From contig JXTC01000130.1 of NCBI GenBank assembly GCA_002914845.1, positions 386,922-450,921 on the forward strand: a stretch of 64,000 bases of DNA, given 5' to 3'. This DNA comes from Trema orientale. Lineage: Eukaryota; Streptophyta; Magnoliopsida; Rosales; Cannabaceae. Position 1 is the stretch's first letter, and the number at the start of each line of letters is the position of its first letter. This document shows positions 39,339 through 50,844 of this stretch, piece by piece. Both the position numbers and the translations under genes were made by a program. The notes beneath the pieces are model-generated. The model did not search any database. It had not been told where the DNA came from and was given only the letters and a program-made list of their open reading frames with translations.

Positions 39339-42300
39339 ATGTTCACTAAATTCTTCCAAAAACCCACTCAACAACAACAACAACAACAACAACAGGTAAC
39401 AAGTTCATCGTTTTGATGATTAATTCTTCTTTTATGAATTTGTAAATCCATGCATCTATGGTGAATAATCACGCATCGAAATCGAATTTGAGTAATGTGT
39501 CCATGAAAAAATGATTTTAAGGAAATTTTGAAAACAGGAGAAATTTTTGCATTTTTACACCTCTTTCTCAGAATGCTTTGAGTATTGTTTGTATGAATAT
39601 TCATATATAGATAGATGTGCTTATATGAATATTATTGAATTGGACAGCGGAATGAGGCTGAGGGAAGTTTAACACCGGCGGATTTCAATCCGCGTATTGA
39701 TTTTCACTATGGGATTCCGTCTACGGCATCAATTCTCGCATTCGACTCCATTCAAAGCCTGCTAGCAATAGGAACCTTGTGAGTCAACATATATAGATAT
39801 AGAAGTTGGATTAGCTTTATTTGATTGAAATTTTTTTATAATTAAGTGTTTTTGGAGTGACCCAACTTTTATAATTAATTGAACGGAGAACACTTCTTAT
39901 AAATTTTATATCTTGTTTCTTTGCTCATTGCAGAGATGGTAGGATAAAAGTGATTGGTGGTGATAATGTTGAAGGCCTTCTTGTATCTCCTAAGCAATTG
40001 CCCTTTAAAAATCTAGAGGTTTGTATGAGTTCAAATGCGAAATATTAATTGGAATTTGGTGATTCAGCGTTTGTTTTGGTGATTGCGGTTGGTCATTTTC
40101 ATATACCCTTTTGTGTATTTTCCAGGTGAAATTGTCTTGAGTGAATAGATAGATATCCATATTGTTGAAATGAGCTCCACAATTCAACTAATATTATTGA
40201 TTTTCTATTTGGCAAATGTTGCCTTGACTCTTGACACGCTTTTTATTTTTTTTTTCTTTCCTCAGTTTTTACAAAATCAAGGTTTTCTAGCCAGTGTCTC
40301 AAGCGATAATGAAATTCAGGTATCTGATTTCTTCATAGGCTCAATTTGAATGTCGCTATTTGTTATCTTGTTCCTATTTTCCCTTCACTGGAATATGGAT
40401 CAATATATTATGTTATTCACATAATTGGCAGGTTTGGGATTTGGAAAACAGGGTACTTGCTTCTGCTTTACAGTGGGGATCCAATATAACTTCCTTCTCT
40501 GTCATTTATGGCACCAGTTACATGTAAAGTATTTGTAGAACTTATTGTTGGATTAATCCTATTTGAAATTCATCAACTAAAAATGCACTGCCTTGTCAGT
40601 GGCTTTAAACATTGTCATAACGTCATTACATTCAGGTACATTGGAAGCGAGCATGGGGATGTAACTGTTTTGAAGTACTATGCTGACGACAGAAAAATTC
40701 TTCAGCTTCCTTATTATATTCCTGCAAATATCATATCTGGTAATTATATATATAATATTTGTAATTTTTTTATTATTTTATTGTCGTAGTTAGTTTCATT
40801 TGTATTATCATATGGCAAGTAACCTAACAATTTTAAATTGGGCTGGCACTCATGATAATTCCGAAATTTTAATGTTTATGTAAAAATTTCATTGATTTTG
40901 TAGATGAAGATGGCATGTCATTGCCTGATCAACTTTCAGTCATTGGGGTACTCCATCAACCTTGTTCTCCGGGAAACAGGTAAGATAAGATCTTTGTGAT
41001 ACTACTCTGCAGCTTCCTAGTTTTGCATTATAAAGACATTGGTTAAACTTTTAAGATTTTCTGTACCCAACTTGATACTTCTGCATCTTCAGAATTGATT
41101 CTATAACCATGGACGGTTATGTAATGCCTTTCTTTTTTAACAACAACCAAAAATAAAAAATAAAAAAAATCTGAAAATAAAAAACATTTGTATTTTTTTT
41201 TTTTTAATTTTTTTTTCTTTCCACAGAATTTTAGTTGCATATGAGAATGGATTGATCATTCTCTGGGATGCTTCTGAAGATCAAGTTGTTCTTGTTAGAG
41301 GCTCTAAAGACCTCGAACTGAAGTATAAAACAGTGGTAGATTGTGTAAAAGGAACAAAACATGACCTTCCTGATCATTTGTCAAACCAAAATCAAATGGA
41401 GAAAGAGATCAGCTCCCTTTGTTGGGCATCTGAAAATGGGTCAGTTCTTGCTGTTGGCTATGTAGATGGAGATATAGTGTTCTGGGACATATCAAATGAT
41501 GTTTCTTCAAAAGATTGGGGGCCTGAAGAATCAGCTGACAGTGTTGTGAAGCTGCAATTGGCATCAGGAAACAGGAGACTCCCTGTCATTGTTTTACATT
41601 GGTCTATGACTGGATCATGTAATCATCAAGGGGGACAGCTCTTTGTCTATGGCGGAGATCAAATTGGATCTGAAGAAGTTCTGACGGTATGGTTTTAACT
41701 CGAAATGTACTTTCTGTGTTTTCTTTGTAGCTGTGCATAGTTGTGATAACCGAATTGAAATTTTGTATGATTCACTTTATTTCAACCAGATGAGTTAGAA
41801 ACTCACAAGTTTGAATGGTTGTTTGAGGAAATGAACTGAATTTCTTTATGAGAAAAGAAAAAAGCTTTAGCTTTGAAGGTTAATTTTTAATGCTGCGGCT
41901 CTTGTCGATGATAGCAAGATGAATATAGGAAAATTCATTAAAGGCTACTTTTTATGGATAAGTTTTGGCCTCTTTTTTAATATCTTTGTATTTTGAAATG
42001 ATAGGGATGATTAACTCTTTAGGTTCTTGTCGATGAGCGATAGAAAATAATGTTTTATTTACTGGAGCAATGTGTTTCTTACCTTCTCTCATTTACAGAT
42101 TTTAAACCTTGAATGGTCTCGGGGGATAGAAACTCTAAAATGCGTTAGCCGCGTGGACCTTTCACTTCATGGTTCTTTTGCGGATATGGCTTTGTTACCA
42201 AGTGCTGGTGTAATGGACAACAAAGAGACTTTGTTACTTATATTGACAAATCCTGGACAATTGCATGTTTATGACAAATCTTGCCTGTCTGGCTTAACGT

Positions 42301-45300
42301 CTCAGCTAAAGAATACATCTGTTCCATCAACAAAGTATACTATGGTTGTTCCTACTATTGAACCAAACATGACGGTGTCCAAGTTCAGTTTGGTGCTCCG
42401 AGATGGAGAGGTTTCAAGAGCTTTGTCTAAGGTACTTCGTAGTCGTTTGAGCAATTCTAAATACATTATATGTTTCAATGCTATCATCCTCCATCATTGG
42501 TGCGTCGATGAATTTGTTGACCGAGAGCATCGTCGTCGTTCGGGAACTTGACTCCGTTTCAAGAACTACGGTGTTGAGGAAGAACCAGATCTCAGTGACA
42601 CCCGAATATAGAAGGGCAAAAAGGGAATTAAAAAAAGTCTACTCTGAAAAAGGGGCACGGACATTAATTATTTTTAAAAGGGGCATTTATTAAAACTGGG
42701 TGTTGAAAAGGGGCACCTAATGTAGTTTCCTCATTTTTTTTCTTTTTGAAAGTGAGGCTTAACTAATGACCACCACTTACTACAAATTTAAAGGAAAATG
42801 ACACACACACACACTACTAAGGCTTGAACCTTTGACCCCCCAAACTCACACACATATCCCTTAAGTCTTGGATCAACTGAGCTAGCCCCAATTGGCTCCA
42901 AAACGAGTATAATTAGGTATGAATATAGCACAATATCATAATCGAGTACGATTAGGTATGGAAATAGCACAATGTTAAAAACGAGTATGATTTGGCATAA
43001 AAATAGTATAACGAAAACCAATTTTCTGGTTCAAAGACAGCTGAGCTACTCATGCTGCATATACTTGGAAGAAATAAAACTTTTTAATGACTTGGCACAA
43101 GGTGGATTTGCTAATTAGTTCCTCCTTGCTCATTTAGACATCAGCTGAAAAGCTAAGCGGGGCACATTTGCCTAAAGGAGGTACAGAATGGCCTTTGACA
43201 GGTGGCATTCCCAGTCAGTTTTTCAATGCCCAAAATTACCAGGTTGAGAGAGTATATATATCAGGATACCAAGATGGATCTGTTAGAATTTGGGATGCAA
43301 CATATCCAGCTTTGTCACTTATTCATACTATAGGACCTGAGGTTTGTATACTGTTGCATTTATGTAGCTTCTAATTTTTCATTTGTGATTGACATTTTAA
43401 CACTCTGCACATGATAATATCGAACAGTTCCTTACCTTTCTTTTTATTATTTTCTGATTGTATGTTGTGTATGGTATAGGTGAAAGGTGTGACTAGCGAA
43501 ATAGCAGCAGTAACTGCATTGGACTTTTGCTCTTCTACACACAAGTTATCTATCGGCGATGAATGTGGTGCGGTAAGATTTCATACTTTTGTCTGCCTTT
43601 TTTAAGGGGTTGAAGATTTGATGGATAATAAGATTCTTCTCATTGTGAGATTATGTAGGTTCGTATCTACGACCTAATAAGGAGCTCCTTTGAGAAGCCT
43701 TTGCATTTTGTGACAAGAACTGGGAATGAAGGTTTGGCTTTTAAATGTGTAGTAACTCTATGCTGATGTCTCTGTGTACTCTTTCTAGATGTCAGTCTAT
43801 ATATGTATTTTCTTGAAATTTGTTGCAAATTAGAGGTAGGAAATAAGATGTGGCATGTGGAGCTTGATTAAAAGATGAAAACCATTAGACAACTAGACTT
43901 GTGAATAGTTTTTTGTTATAACAAGTTTCCCATTTTGATTCCCACTTAAATCTTAGAGTCAAACCTACAGTTTCATATTTTTTTTTTGTCAATGTACCTG
44001 TATATACTACTCTGATTGGTTTTAATTTTCTATAGGTCTAAGTGTGTATTGGTTTCTGTTTACTTACAGTTCAGTATTTGCAACAAGGAAATGAGCCTCA
44101 ATGCTTAGCGGTCTTTTTTGTCCTCTCTTCTCCTATATGCACCCTACATTTTGCAAATTCTGGAAGCAGACTTGCTGTAGGATTCAACTGTGGGCAGGTC
44201 AAAATCACCAGCAGCAGCATCTTCTTCTTCTTATTTTGTTTTTTCTTTTTATTATTCTTACTTTGTATTTTGTTGTGTAAATGTTAATCTTAGACCTAAA
44301 GTTTAGAGAGTTCTTAACTTCATTTTTCTTAATTTTTTTTGGGTCTATAACTCTAGGTTGTTTTAGTGATGGGAACGTCAATATGGATTTTAAAAAAAAA
44401 ATTTATATTGCAGGTTGCGATGTTTGATATCGATAGGATATCAGTATTGTTTCTAACTGATGTTGCATCCGAGACAAGTTCCCCTGTGACTTCCTTGAGT
44501 GTGAGATTGTTTTTAGATGCTAATAACTTAACTCAGAGTCCGACGGAGTCTCAACCCAAAATTATGAAAGATTCTGAAAGGGAGGTTCTATTCACTATGA
44601 CAAGAAATGCACATATTAGTGTTAGAGACAGCACAACCGGAAATTTGGTTAGCTTGAAGCCTTTGCATCCAGAAAAGGATTCTACAGCAATTTCAATGTA
44701 CATTATAGGTAAGTATATACGGTTAAAAAGAGGGGGGAAAAATTCTCTACTCTGCCTTTAAAAGGAAAAGAAAAATAAAAAGATCCTCAACCTTAAGTTG
44801 TGTCTTCTGAAAACTGTTTTTCCGCAGAGGATGGTGATCTTAGATCTGAAGTTCGCATAAAGAATTCCTTGAAATTGCCTGAGATTAGTGAATCAACAAA
44901 TGAACAACACTCGCAAGCTAATGCACACAGAAGTACACAACTTGAAGTTGGACTGGACTCCTCCGGGCCCTCCCTGAGAAGTGGACATTTTGGACAGAGA
45001 TTAATGAACTTACTCATTTTGCTTTGTTGTGAAGATGCACTGTACTTGTACTCATTGAATTCTGTGACTGAGGTTTACATTCCATTATATCTATTTTCGA
45101 TTCAAGTTTTTTTTTTTTTTTTTCATCTCTTTCTGTCGATAAATGAAACTGCATTATTGTAGGGTGAGAGTGACTCCATTCTCAAGGTGGATCTTGTAAA
45201 ACCCTGTTGTTGGACTACAATATTAAAGAAAGATGAAAAAGAATGTGGATTGGTTGTTCTCTATCAAACTGGAGTGATTGAAATAAGGTGAAAAGCTCAT

Positions 45301-47305
45301 TACTCTGCGTTCTATTTGCTAAGTTCTATTGCTTTAAAGTCTGATAAGAATTTCATGACTCAATTGCATATGGTACACAGTGAAATTCGTAGCTTTTGAC
45401 ACTTTTTTTCGGAAAATAAATAGTTCAATTGGGTCTAAGTGATGGCTTTTGGCAGAAGTTCTCTTTTTTGGCTATAGTTTTGGCATTGGTACTTGATACA
45501 TGGAAGTTGATGCCATTTTTGGGCAGGTCATTGCCAAATCTTGAAGTGTTGGGAGAAAGCTCTATAATGTCAATTCTGAGGTGGAACTTCAAGGCTAAAA
45601 TGGACAAGACAATTTGTTATGCTGATCACGGGCAAATTGCACTGGTTAGTTCCAACCAATTGACTGGTGACGGCAAATCATAAATTTATGTGTATTTTGA
45701 TTTCCATTATCTTTGAGATTTTCATTATTGATGTCTCATTTGATTTCTGAACCAAGAGTAGTGCTTCAAACTTGTCGAATTTTCGACTGTGTACAAACTG
45801 AATACATATTAAACTTGGATGTTTCCCTGCAGCCATAAGAAATACTGTCAAAACTTACATTTTACATAAAGATCACACCATCTGCAAATATTGAGTTCCA
45901 CAACAAAAAGCCTTCTGTTTTATCACCCATTTCATTGATCCTTAATTGGTTTTAACCTCCAGGTAGTTGTTGTCTTTGAACTAATCTAAATTTTTTGACA
46001 TGTTGACTTTAGGTAAATGGGGGTGAATTGGCTTTTATATCACTATTGACCTATGAAAATGACTTCAGGTCTCTTTCTCTCTCTCTGAGCCCTAGAAATG
46101 AATTTAATGCAAAGTCAAATGCTGTATTTTGTTAAGAAACTTGCTCATTTTGTAGAATTCCAGATTCTTTGCCTTGTCTTCACGATAAAGTGCTTGCAGC
46201 TGCTGTAGATGCCACAGTTGGTTCCTCTTCAAGTCAGAAACAGGTGCAGTCAATGTTGTCAAGCTCTACTAATCTTATTTTTAAATAATTCTATGTATTG
46301 GCTCCTAACTTCTGTTGCCTCAGGCTTCTATCCCTGGTACATTTGGTGGTAATGTTAAGGGTTTAAAAGCAGAGAAAGTGGAGCAGAATGCCGATCTTAC
46401 TGAAGTTCCTCAGAATATCTATGCGCATCTAGAGAGCTTATTTTCAAGTCCCCCATTCTTAAAGCCTTCCACTGCTGTAAAGGATGACCAAGAAATTCTG
46501 GAGCTTAATTTAGGTCATCTATCTTTTCCTTCAAGAAACTTCATCTTTCACCTAATTTATAAAGAAAAAAGAACATACTTAATCTTTCACCTGCGTCCTC
46601 TTTTCTGGGTCATTCCAACTGTTTTTCTGCAGACGACATTGTCATTGATGAACCTCGACATGTCTCATCTTCATCACCGAAGAACAAGAATGCAAAGAAG
46701 GGTAATCATATATACTTTCAAGTTACATTGCCAATGTTCTTTACTTTTTGCAGCACTAGATGCTGTAATTGCTGTTTTGTGCTGCACAGATAAGGGGACA
46801 GAGAGAGATAGGTTGTTTGAAGGTGCAACTTCTGATTCAAAGCCAAAACTCAGAACGGCAGAAGAAATAAGAGCCAAATATAGAAAGAATGAGGTTATTC
46901 TACATTTAAAAAGTTTCAAGTATAAATGATTTCAGCTTTTATATTTTGACACAATGATTTCCAGGATGCCGCTGGAGCAGCTGCACAGGCAAGGGATAAG
47001 CTTGTACAACGCCAGGAAAAGCTCGAGGTACAATACATATCACGGATACCATTAAAAATGTGCCTCAGGTTTTCAAAAATAGACAAGAAACTATAAAATT
47101 TTACTTTCTTTTGTGTCGAGTATGTGTCTGATTGTCTTTTTTGACAGTGAACCAATTATCCTCTGATTGACACATATTCCTTTGATATTTATACCAGAGA
47201 CTAGGCCAACATACTGAGGAGTTGAAAGATGGGGCTGAGAACTTTGCAGCAATGGCTAAAGAACTTGCCAAGTCGATGGAAAATCGTAAATGGTGGCACA
47301 TATAG
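39339..47305 (+). CDS. Tomosyn-like WD40 protein with C-terminal R-SNARE-like motif
   Basis: Tomosyn proteins bind Qa-SNAREs and limit vesicle fusion. Exons: 39339-39395, 39648-39778, 39934-40018, 40266-40319, 40432-40523, 40636-40739, 40904-40979, 41227-41686, 42099-42431, 43138-43341, 43480-43572, 43659-43731, 44070-44197, 44414-44708, 44828-45072, 45163-45287, 45527-45644, 46013-46068, 46156-46243, 46324-46513, 46633-46701, 46790-46893, 46965-47027, 47198-47305. They give 1,116 residues, close to the Arabidopsis homologue At5g05570 as I recall it. Exon 1 ends in nine Gln. WD40-type blades follow (ILAFDSIQSLLAIGTLDGRI, YISGYQDGSVRIWDA, LDFCSSTHKLSIGDECGAVR). The last 60 residues form an R-SNARE-like heptad run; the Arg in DKLVQRQEKL fits the zero layer. 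It ends KWWHI with no membrane anchor, as in tomosyns. Confidence 0.93.
42733..42900 (-). mobile_element. tRNA-derived SINE in a tomosyn intron
   Basis: Read on the minus strand it has an A box (CTAGCTCAGTTGAT), a B box (GGTTCAAGCC) about 55 bases later, a body with TTTAAATTTGTAGTAAGTGG, and an A-rich tail (plus-strand T run near 42734-42747). The body matches the copy at 37035-37160. It lies in the intron 42432-43137. Target duplications could not be fixed. Confidence 0.75.
42901..43018. repeat. Three tandem copies of a ~38-bp unit in a tomosyn intron
   Basis: The unit reads AACGAGTATAATTAGGTATG followed by AATATAGCACAAT. The copies start near 42901, 42940 and 42979, with increasing divergence. 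It abuts the SINE head. Confidence 0.7.
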
Positions 47306-48545
47306 AAATAACTGGATTCGATAAGTTAGCAGAAGCTGAAATAGCCTCAATTATTTAAATCCAGCCACCGACCATAACCAAGTTTGTACTATTACCTCGA
47401 TGATATATAGCCTTTTGCACATAGTCGCTTGATTTTCATGTTGGTTCTGAATCTGATGATTAGTTGCCGTCCCTTTTTTATTTTTTATTTTTATTTTTTA
47501 GTTTTTATTTTATTTATTGCTTTGTTAATATTTTAACTCCCTCCTAGTTACATAGCCAAAAAAAAAAAAAAAAAAAAAATCAATAGATATATATATTTTT
47601 TAATTTCTGGTAATAAATACATTTTCTGATTCTCCGTTGCATCTTTAGGTTGTAGTGGCTGTTTTTCAAAGCAGGGTATTGACTGTATCTGATTTTACTC
47701 GGTCATGGTTTATACCACACTCAACAAATTAACCACCCAAAACGAAATATATTCGTTCCCCTATAAAAAAAAAAAAGGAAAAAAAAAAGAACGTACCTTA
47801 GAAAAGAAAAAGTAATATGGACGGCAGATGCTGTAATGCTCAGGACTACACCTTTTTCAACTTGTTTTAGTGAAAGCATTTAGAGTTCCTATAGGGCCTA
47901 TGGTCAGCAATAAGGGTGCATATTTTTCTCGTTTCGTTATCGAGGAAGTCTCCGTAAACTCGTAAAGTGGTTTGTATACTTTATTCCTTTTGCTAATGAC
48001 AATAATAAGGAATGGTTTGGATTTGAAAGAGATGGCATTCCCAAATAAACTTAACGAACTACTACTAGAGAAAAGTGATTATCTCAAAGAGTTCTTACAA
48101 AGAAAACGAATATTTGTCAAGTGGATCTTTATTGCTCTTAGGCTACAATTTTTTTTTTTAATGTTTTAATTTGAATTTAGGATAATCTCTACACTTTTCG
48201 AGAGAGAAAAAAAAATCTCACTTGCTAAATTCTTGTAATAATATGTTTGAGTTTTATATATTGTTTAATTCTATTGTAATATGACGTAATTTAATATTTT
48301 GGAAAGTGTATGAAGGTCCTACTTAGATGCTTCTTACATTTTAAAACTTTTACTTAGCACATGATCCCTAATTGACGTATTCTTTTTCATTTATTTTGCA
48401 AAAGGGAAGTATAGAAACTGAAAGGAAATCATCAAGATCAAGTCGGTGTCCTGATACTTTTAGCTCTACTTCGGTCCTTGCCCATCAACTATAATATCCG
48501 GATAAGGTGTTATAAAGCTGTTTGAGGTTCATTAACTTGTTTAAT
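47306..48545. other. Intergenic, no gene seen
   Basis: This is the 3' flank of the tomosyn gene, with a long A run near 47562-47579 and AT-rich sequence. No further gene or clear transposon is visible. Confidence 0.5.
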
Positions 48546-49001
48546 CGGGGGCGGAGCCAAGGGGCAAGTGGGGGGCCATTGCCCCCCTAAATTTTTTTGA
48601 ATTTATTTTTTAGTACTATTTGAAATTTTATTTTCTATTTGGCCCCATTCAGATTTTATTTCTAGTTTTTATCCCTATTTTTAATATGTGAGATGTGAGA
48701 TATTATTGCTATTATATATACCCTTTTAATTTTTTTATTTCATAGTTTAGTACAATCTAAGATTTTATTTTACTTTGGTTCTATTAGGATTTTTATTTCT
48801 AGTTTTATTCCTATATAAGATATGAATTATCACTTTTTTCTTCTCCCCCAACTTAAGGCTCATTTAATTTTTAATTTTCATTTTCTATTCAATTTTCTAA
48901 ACTGAAATTGAGAGAAAGAAATTTAGGCTTGGGAAAACATTTCATTGTTTTCGATGACTCCAACTTTATATTCTAATTAAGACACATATATATATATATA
49001 T

Positions 49002-49240
49002 GGTTGCCAATTCAATAGGTTTTTTTTTTTTTTTTACCTATGTGTAGGTATCTTCTTTTTAGTCGTTGGATCACCATTAGATGATGATCCAACGGCTATA
49101 ATGAAGTATATGAAAAGACGTGCATCATTAATGTTATTTCTTTCTCCTACTTTTTAATATAAAAAAATGTGCAAGAAAAATTTTAATTGGCCAAAATGAT
49201 ACCTATGTATAAGTAAAAAAAAAATACCTACTGGATTGGT
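49002..49240 (+). mobile_element. TA-inserting MITE, copy A
   Basis: The left end GGTTGCCAATTCAATAGG is followed by a T run and ACCTATGTGTAGGTAT. The right end is ACCTACTGGATTGGTG. The middle has an inner palindrome around GATCACCATTAGATGATGATC. It is flanked by TA repeats. Copy B (49254-49495) is an inverted relative. Confidence 0.8.
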
Positions 49241-49253
49241 GTATTATATATAT

Positions 49254-49495
49254 GGGCACCAATCTAAATAGGTATTTTTTTTTTTTACCTATGCGTAGGT
49301 ATCAATTTGACCAATGAAAATTTTTCATGCACATTTTTTTATTATAAAAAATAGAGGGAGAAATAACATTAATAATGCACGTCTTTTCATGCACTTCATT
49401 ATAGCTGTTAGATCACCATTAGATGATGATCAAACGGCTAAAAAAAAATACCTACACATAGGTAAAAAAAAAAAATACCTACTGGATTGGCAACC
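49254..49495 (-). mobile_element. TA-inserting MITE, copy B, inverted relative to copy A
   Basis: In reverse complement it starts GGTTGCCAATCCAGTAGG and matches copy A along its length at roughly 85% by eye. Only 13 bp separate the two, so they form a large hairpin. Confidence 0.8.
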
Positions 49496-49512
49496 TATAT
49501 ATATATATATAT

Positions 49513-49771
49513 GGTTCACAATCTAATAGATATTTTTTTTATCTATATATAAATATTTTTTTAGCCATTGAATCATTATCTAATGACTACCATAATTTGA
49601 GTAATTAAAAATAACAATAAAAATAAATACCCATTATTTAATATTTTTCTCTCTCCACCTTTTACCATGAAAAAACATGTGTGCTGGTTTTTAATTGGAC
49701 AAATCAATATCTATGGATAGGTAAAAACTATCTATGGATAGGTAAAAACAAACGCCTACTGGATTGATATC
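49513..49771 (+). mobile_element. TA-inserting MITE, copy C (more diverged)
   Basis: It starts GGTTCACAATCTAATAG, has the same internal landmarks (GCCATTGAATCATTATCTAATGA, shortened and diverged) and ends GCCTACTGGATTGATATC. It is flanked by TA repeats on both sides. Confidence 0.65.
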
Positions 49772-50059
49772 GTATATATATATATATAACTACAAGGTGT
49801 ATTATATCATTTATACTTATTTTTTATAATTAAAATTTTGATTAGTTTGTAGTTTGTATGTTTATAAAGGTTTCATATATTTAAGAATTTTATTTTTGAT
49901 AATGTGATATTTACAACGAGATTATTCTATACTGCTTTTAAGATAACATAATCTATTGCCATTTGGAGATGCTATTATATATTCGAATACTTCTTTTGTA
50001 TTATTATTGAATTAAAAAAAAAATCACTCCGCTAAAAAAACGTTCTAGCTCCGCCACTG

Positions 50060-50844
50060 TGTTTAACCATATAAAAAAAATCTCTGAAGTAAAAGGGAAA
50101 ACGTGTGTTTCCTAAGAAAAATAGGAACTTCGTAGAAACATATAACCAAAGATTCAATATAACCAAGTCTTGACAGTCATGTCAAAATAAGTGGCTTTCA
50201 AATATGCTAGTGTGGAAACCCTTTTCATACTCCCTTGTTTTTTTTTTTTTAACCGTGTTTAATGTTTATCAAGGTCGGAGAAGCAAATTAAAGCCCAAAA
50301 GAAATTATTTAAACAAATAAAAAAAATAAAAAATTGACTCGTCATTCTACGAACTCAGAGTCGACCTTTGACAGAAACCAAAGAAGAAAGACCAATGACT
50401 TCCACATGGTAACTCTACGAGCCAGATTTGACCACGTACGCACCTTCACTCCCTTCCCTTCTCCTTCCTCACTTGTGGGATCCATTTCCCCCAAATCCAA
50501 CTTTTATCTTAGATTTCTCTCTTTTTCTTTTCATTTTAATTTTCACACACGCACCAAAAAGAAAATTCCATTCCCAAAAAAACCAAGTTAGGCACACACA
50601 CAAAAACTCAAAAACTTTTCTGAGAGAGAAAAACAGCTATTAAAGATAGAGGACAAGCAACAAGAAGCACAACTTGTGATCCTTCGTTTTATTTTTGGAG
50701 TGGAGGAGATAACCCCTTTCGTTATCTCCTCACCTTCTCTTACCTTATATATATATATAGATATACATATTATTTATTTACTTGGGTTTCTGGGGCTTTA
50801 AATTCATTCACTCATATTCTTGTACTTGCTTCATCTGGTCTCTA
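50060..50844 (+). promoter_or_regulatory. Upstream region and 5' leader of FAD7/8
   Basis: It includes pyrimidine-rich leader-like sequence (50430-50560), a GAGAGA stretch near 50620 and a short TA repeat near 50745. No ATG in frame with FAD precedes 50845 closely. Transcription start and TATA box were not resolved. Confidence 0.45.

Larger units (their letters stand above)
48546..50059. mobile_element. hAT-type non-autonomous transposon (Tip100-like ends), 1.5 kb
   Basis: The ends are CGGGGGCGGAG on the left and CTCCGCCACTG on the right, inverted copies of the hAT terminus CAGGGGCGGAG with one mismatch each. They are flanked by TGTTTAAT (48538-48545) and TGTTTAAC (50060-50067), an 8-bp target duplication with one change. 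The ends match those of the 318-bp element in APC1. No transposase frame is seen. Three copies of an unrelated MITE sit inside at 49002-49771. Confidence 0.85.

Noticed and set aside
42820-42892. A tRNA gene on the minus strand
   Set aside because: A and B boxes are present, but the cloverleaf is not complete and the body and A-rich tail match a second dispersed copy. It is a SINE.
50782-50844. Upstream extension of the FAD7/8 frame
   Set aside because: The extension begins with TTG, not ATG. The family start MATW at 50845 is the only sensible initiator.
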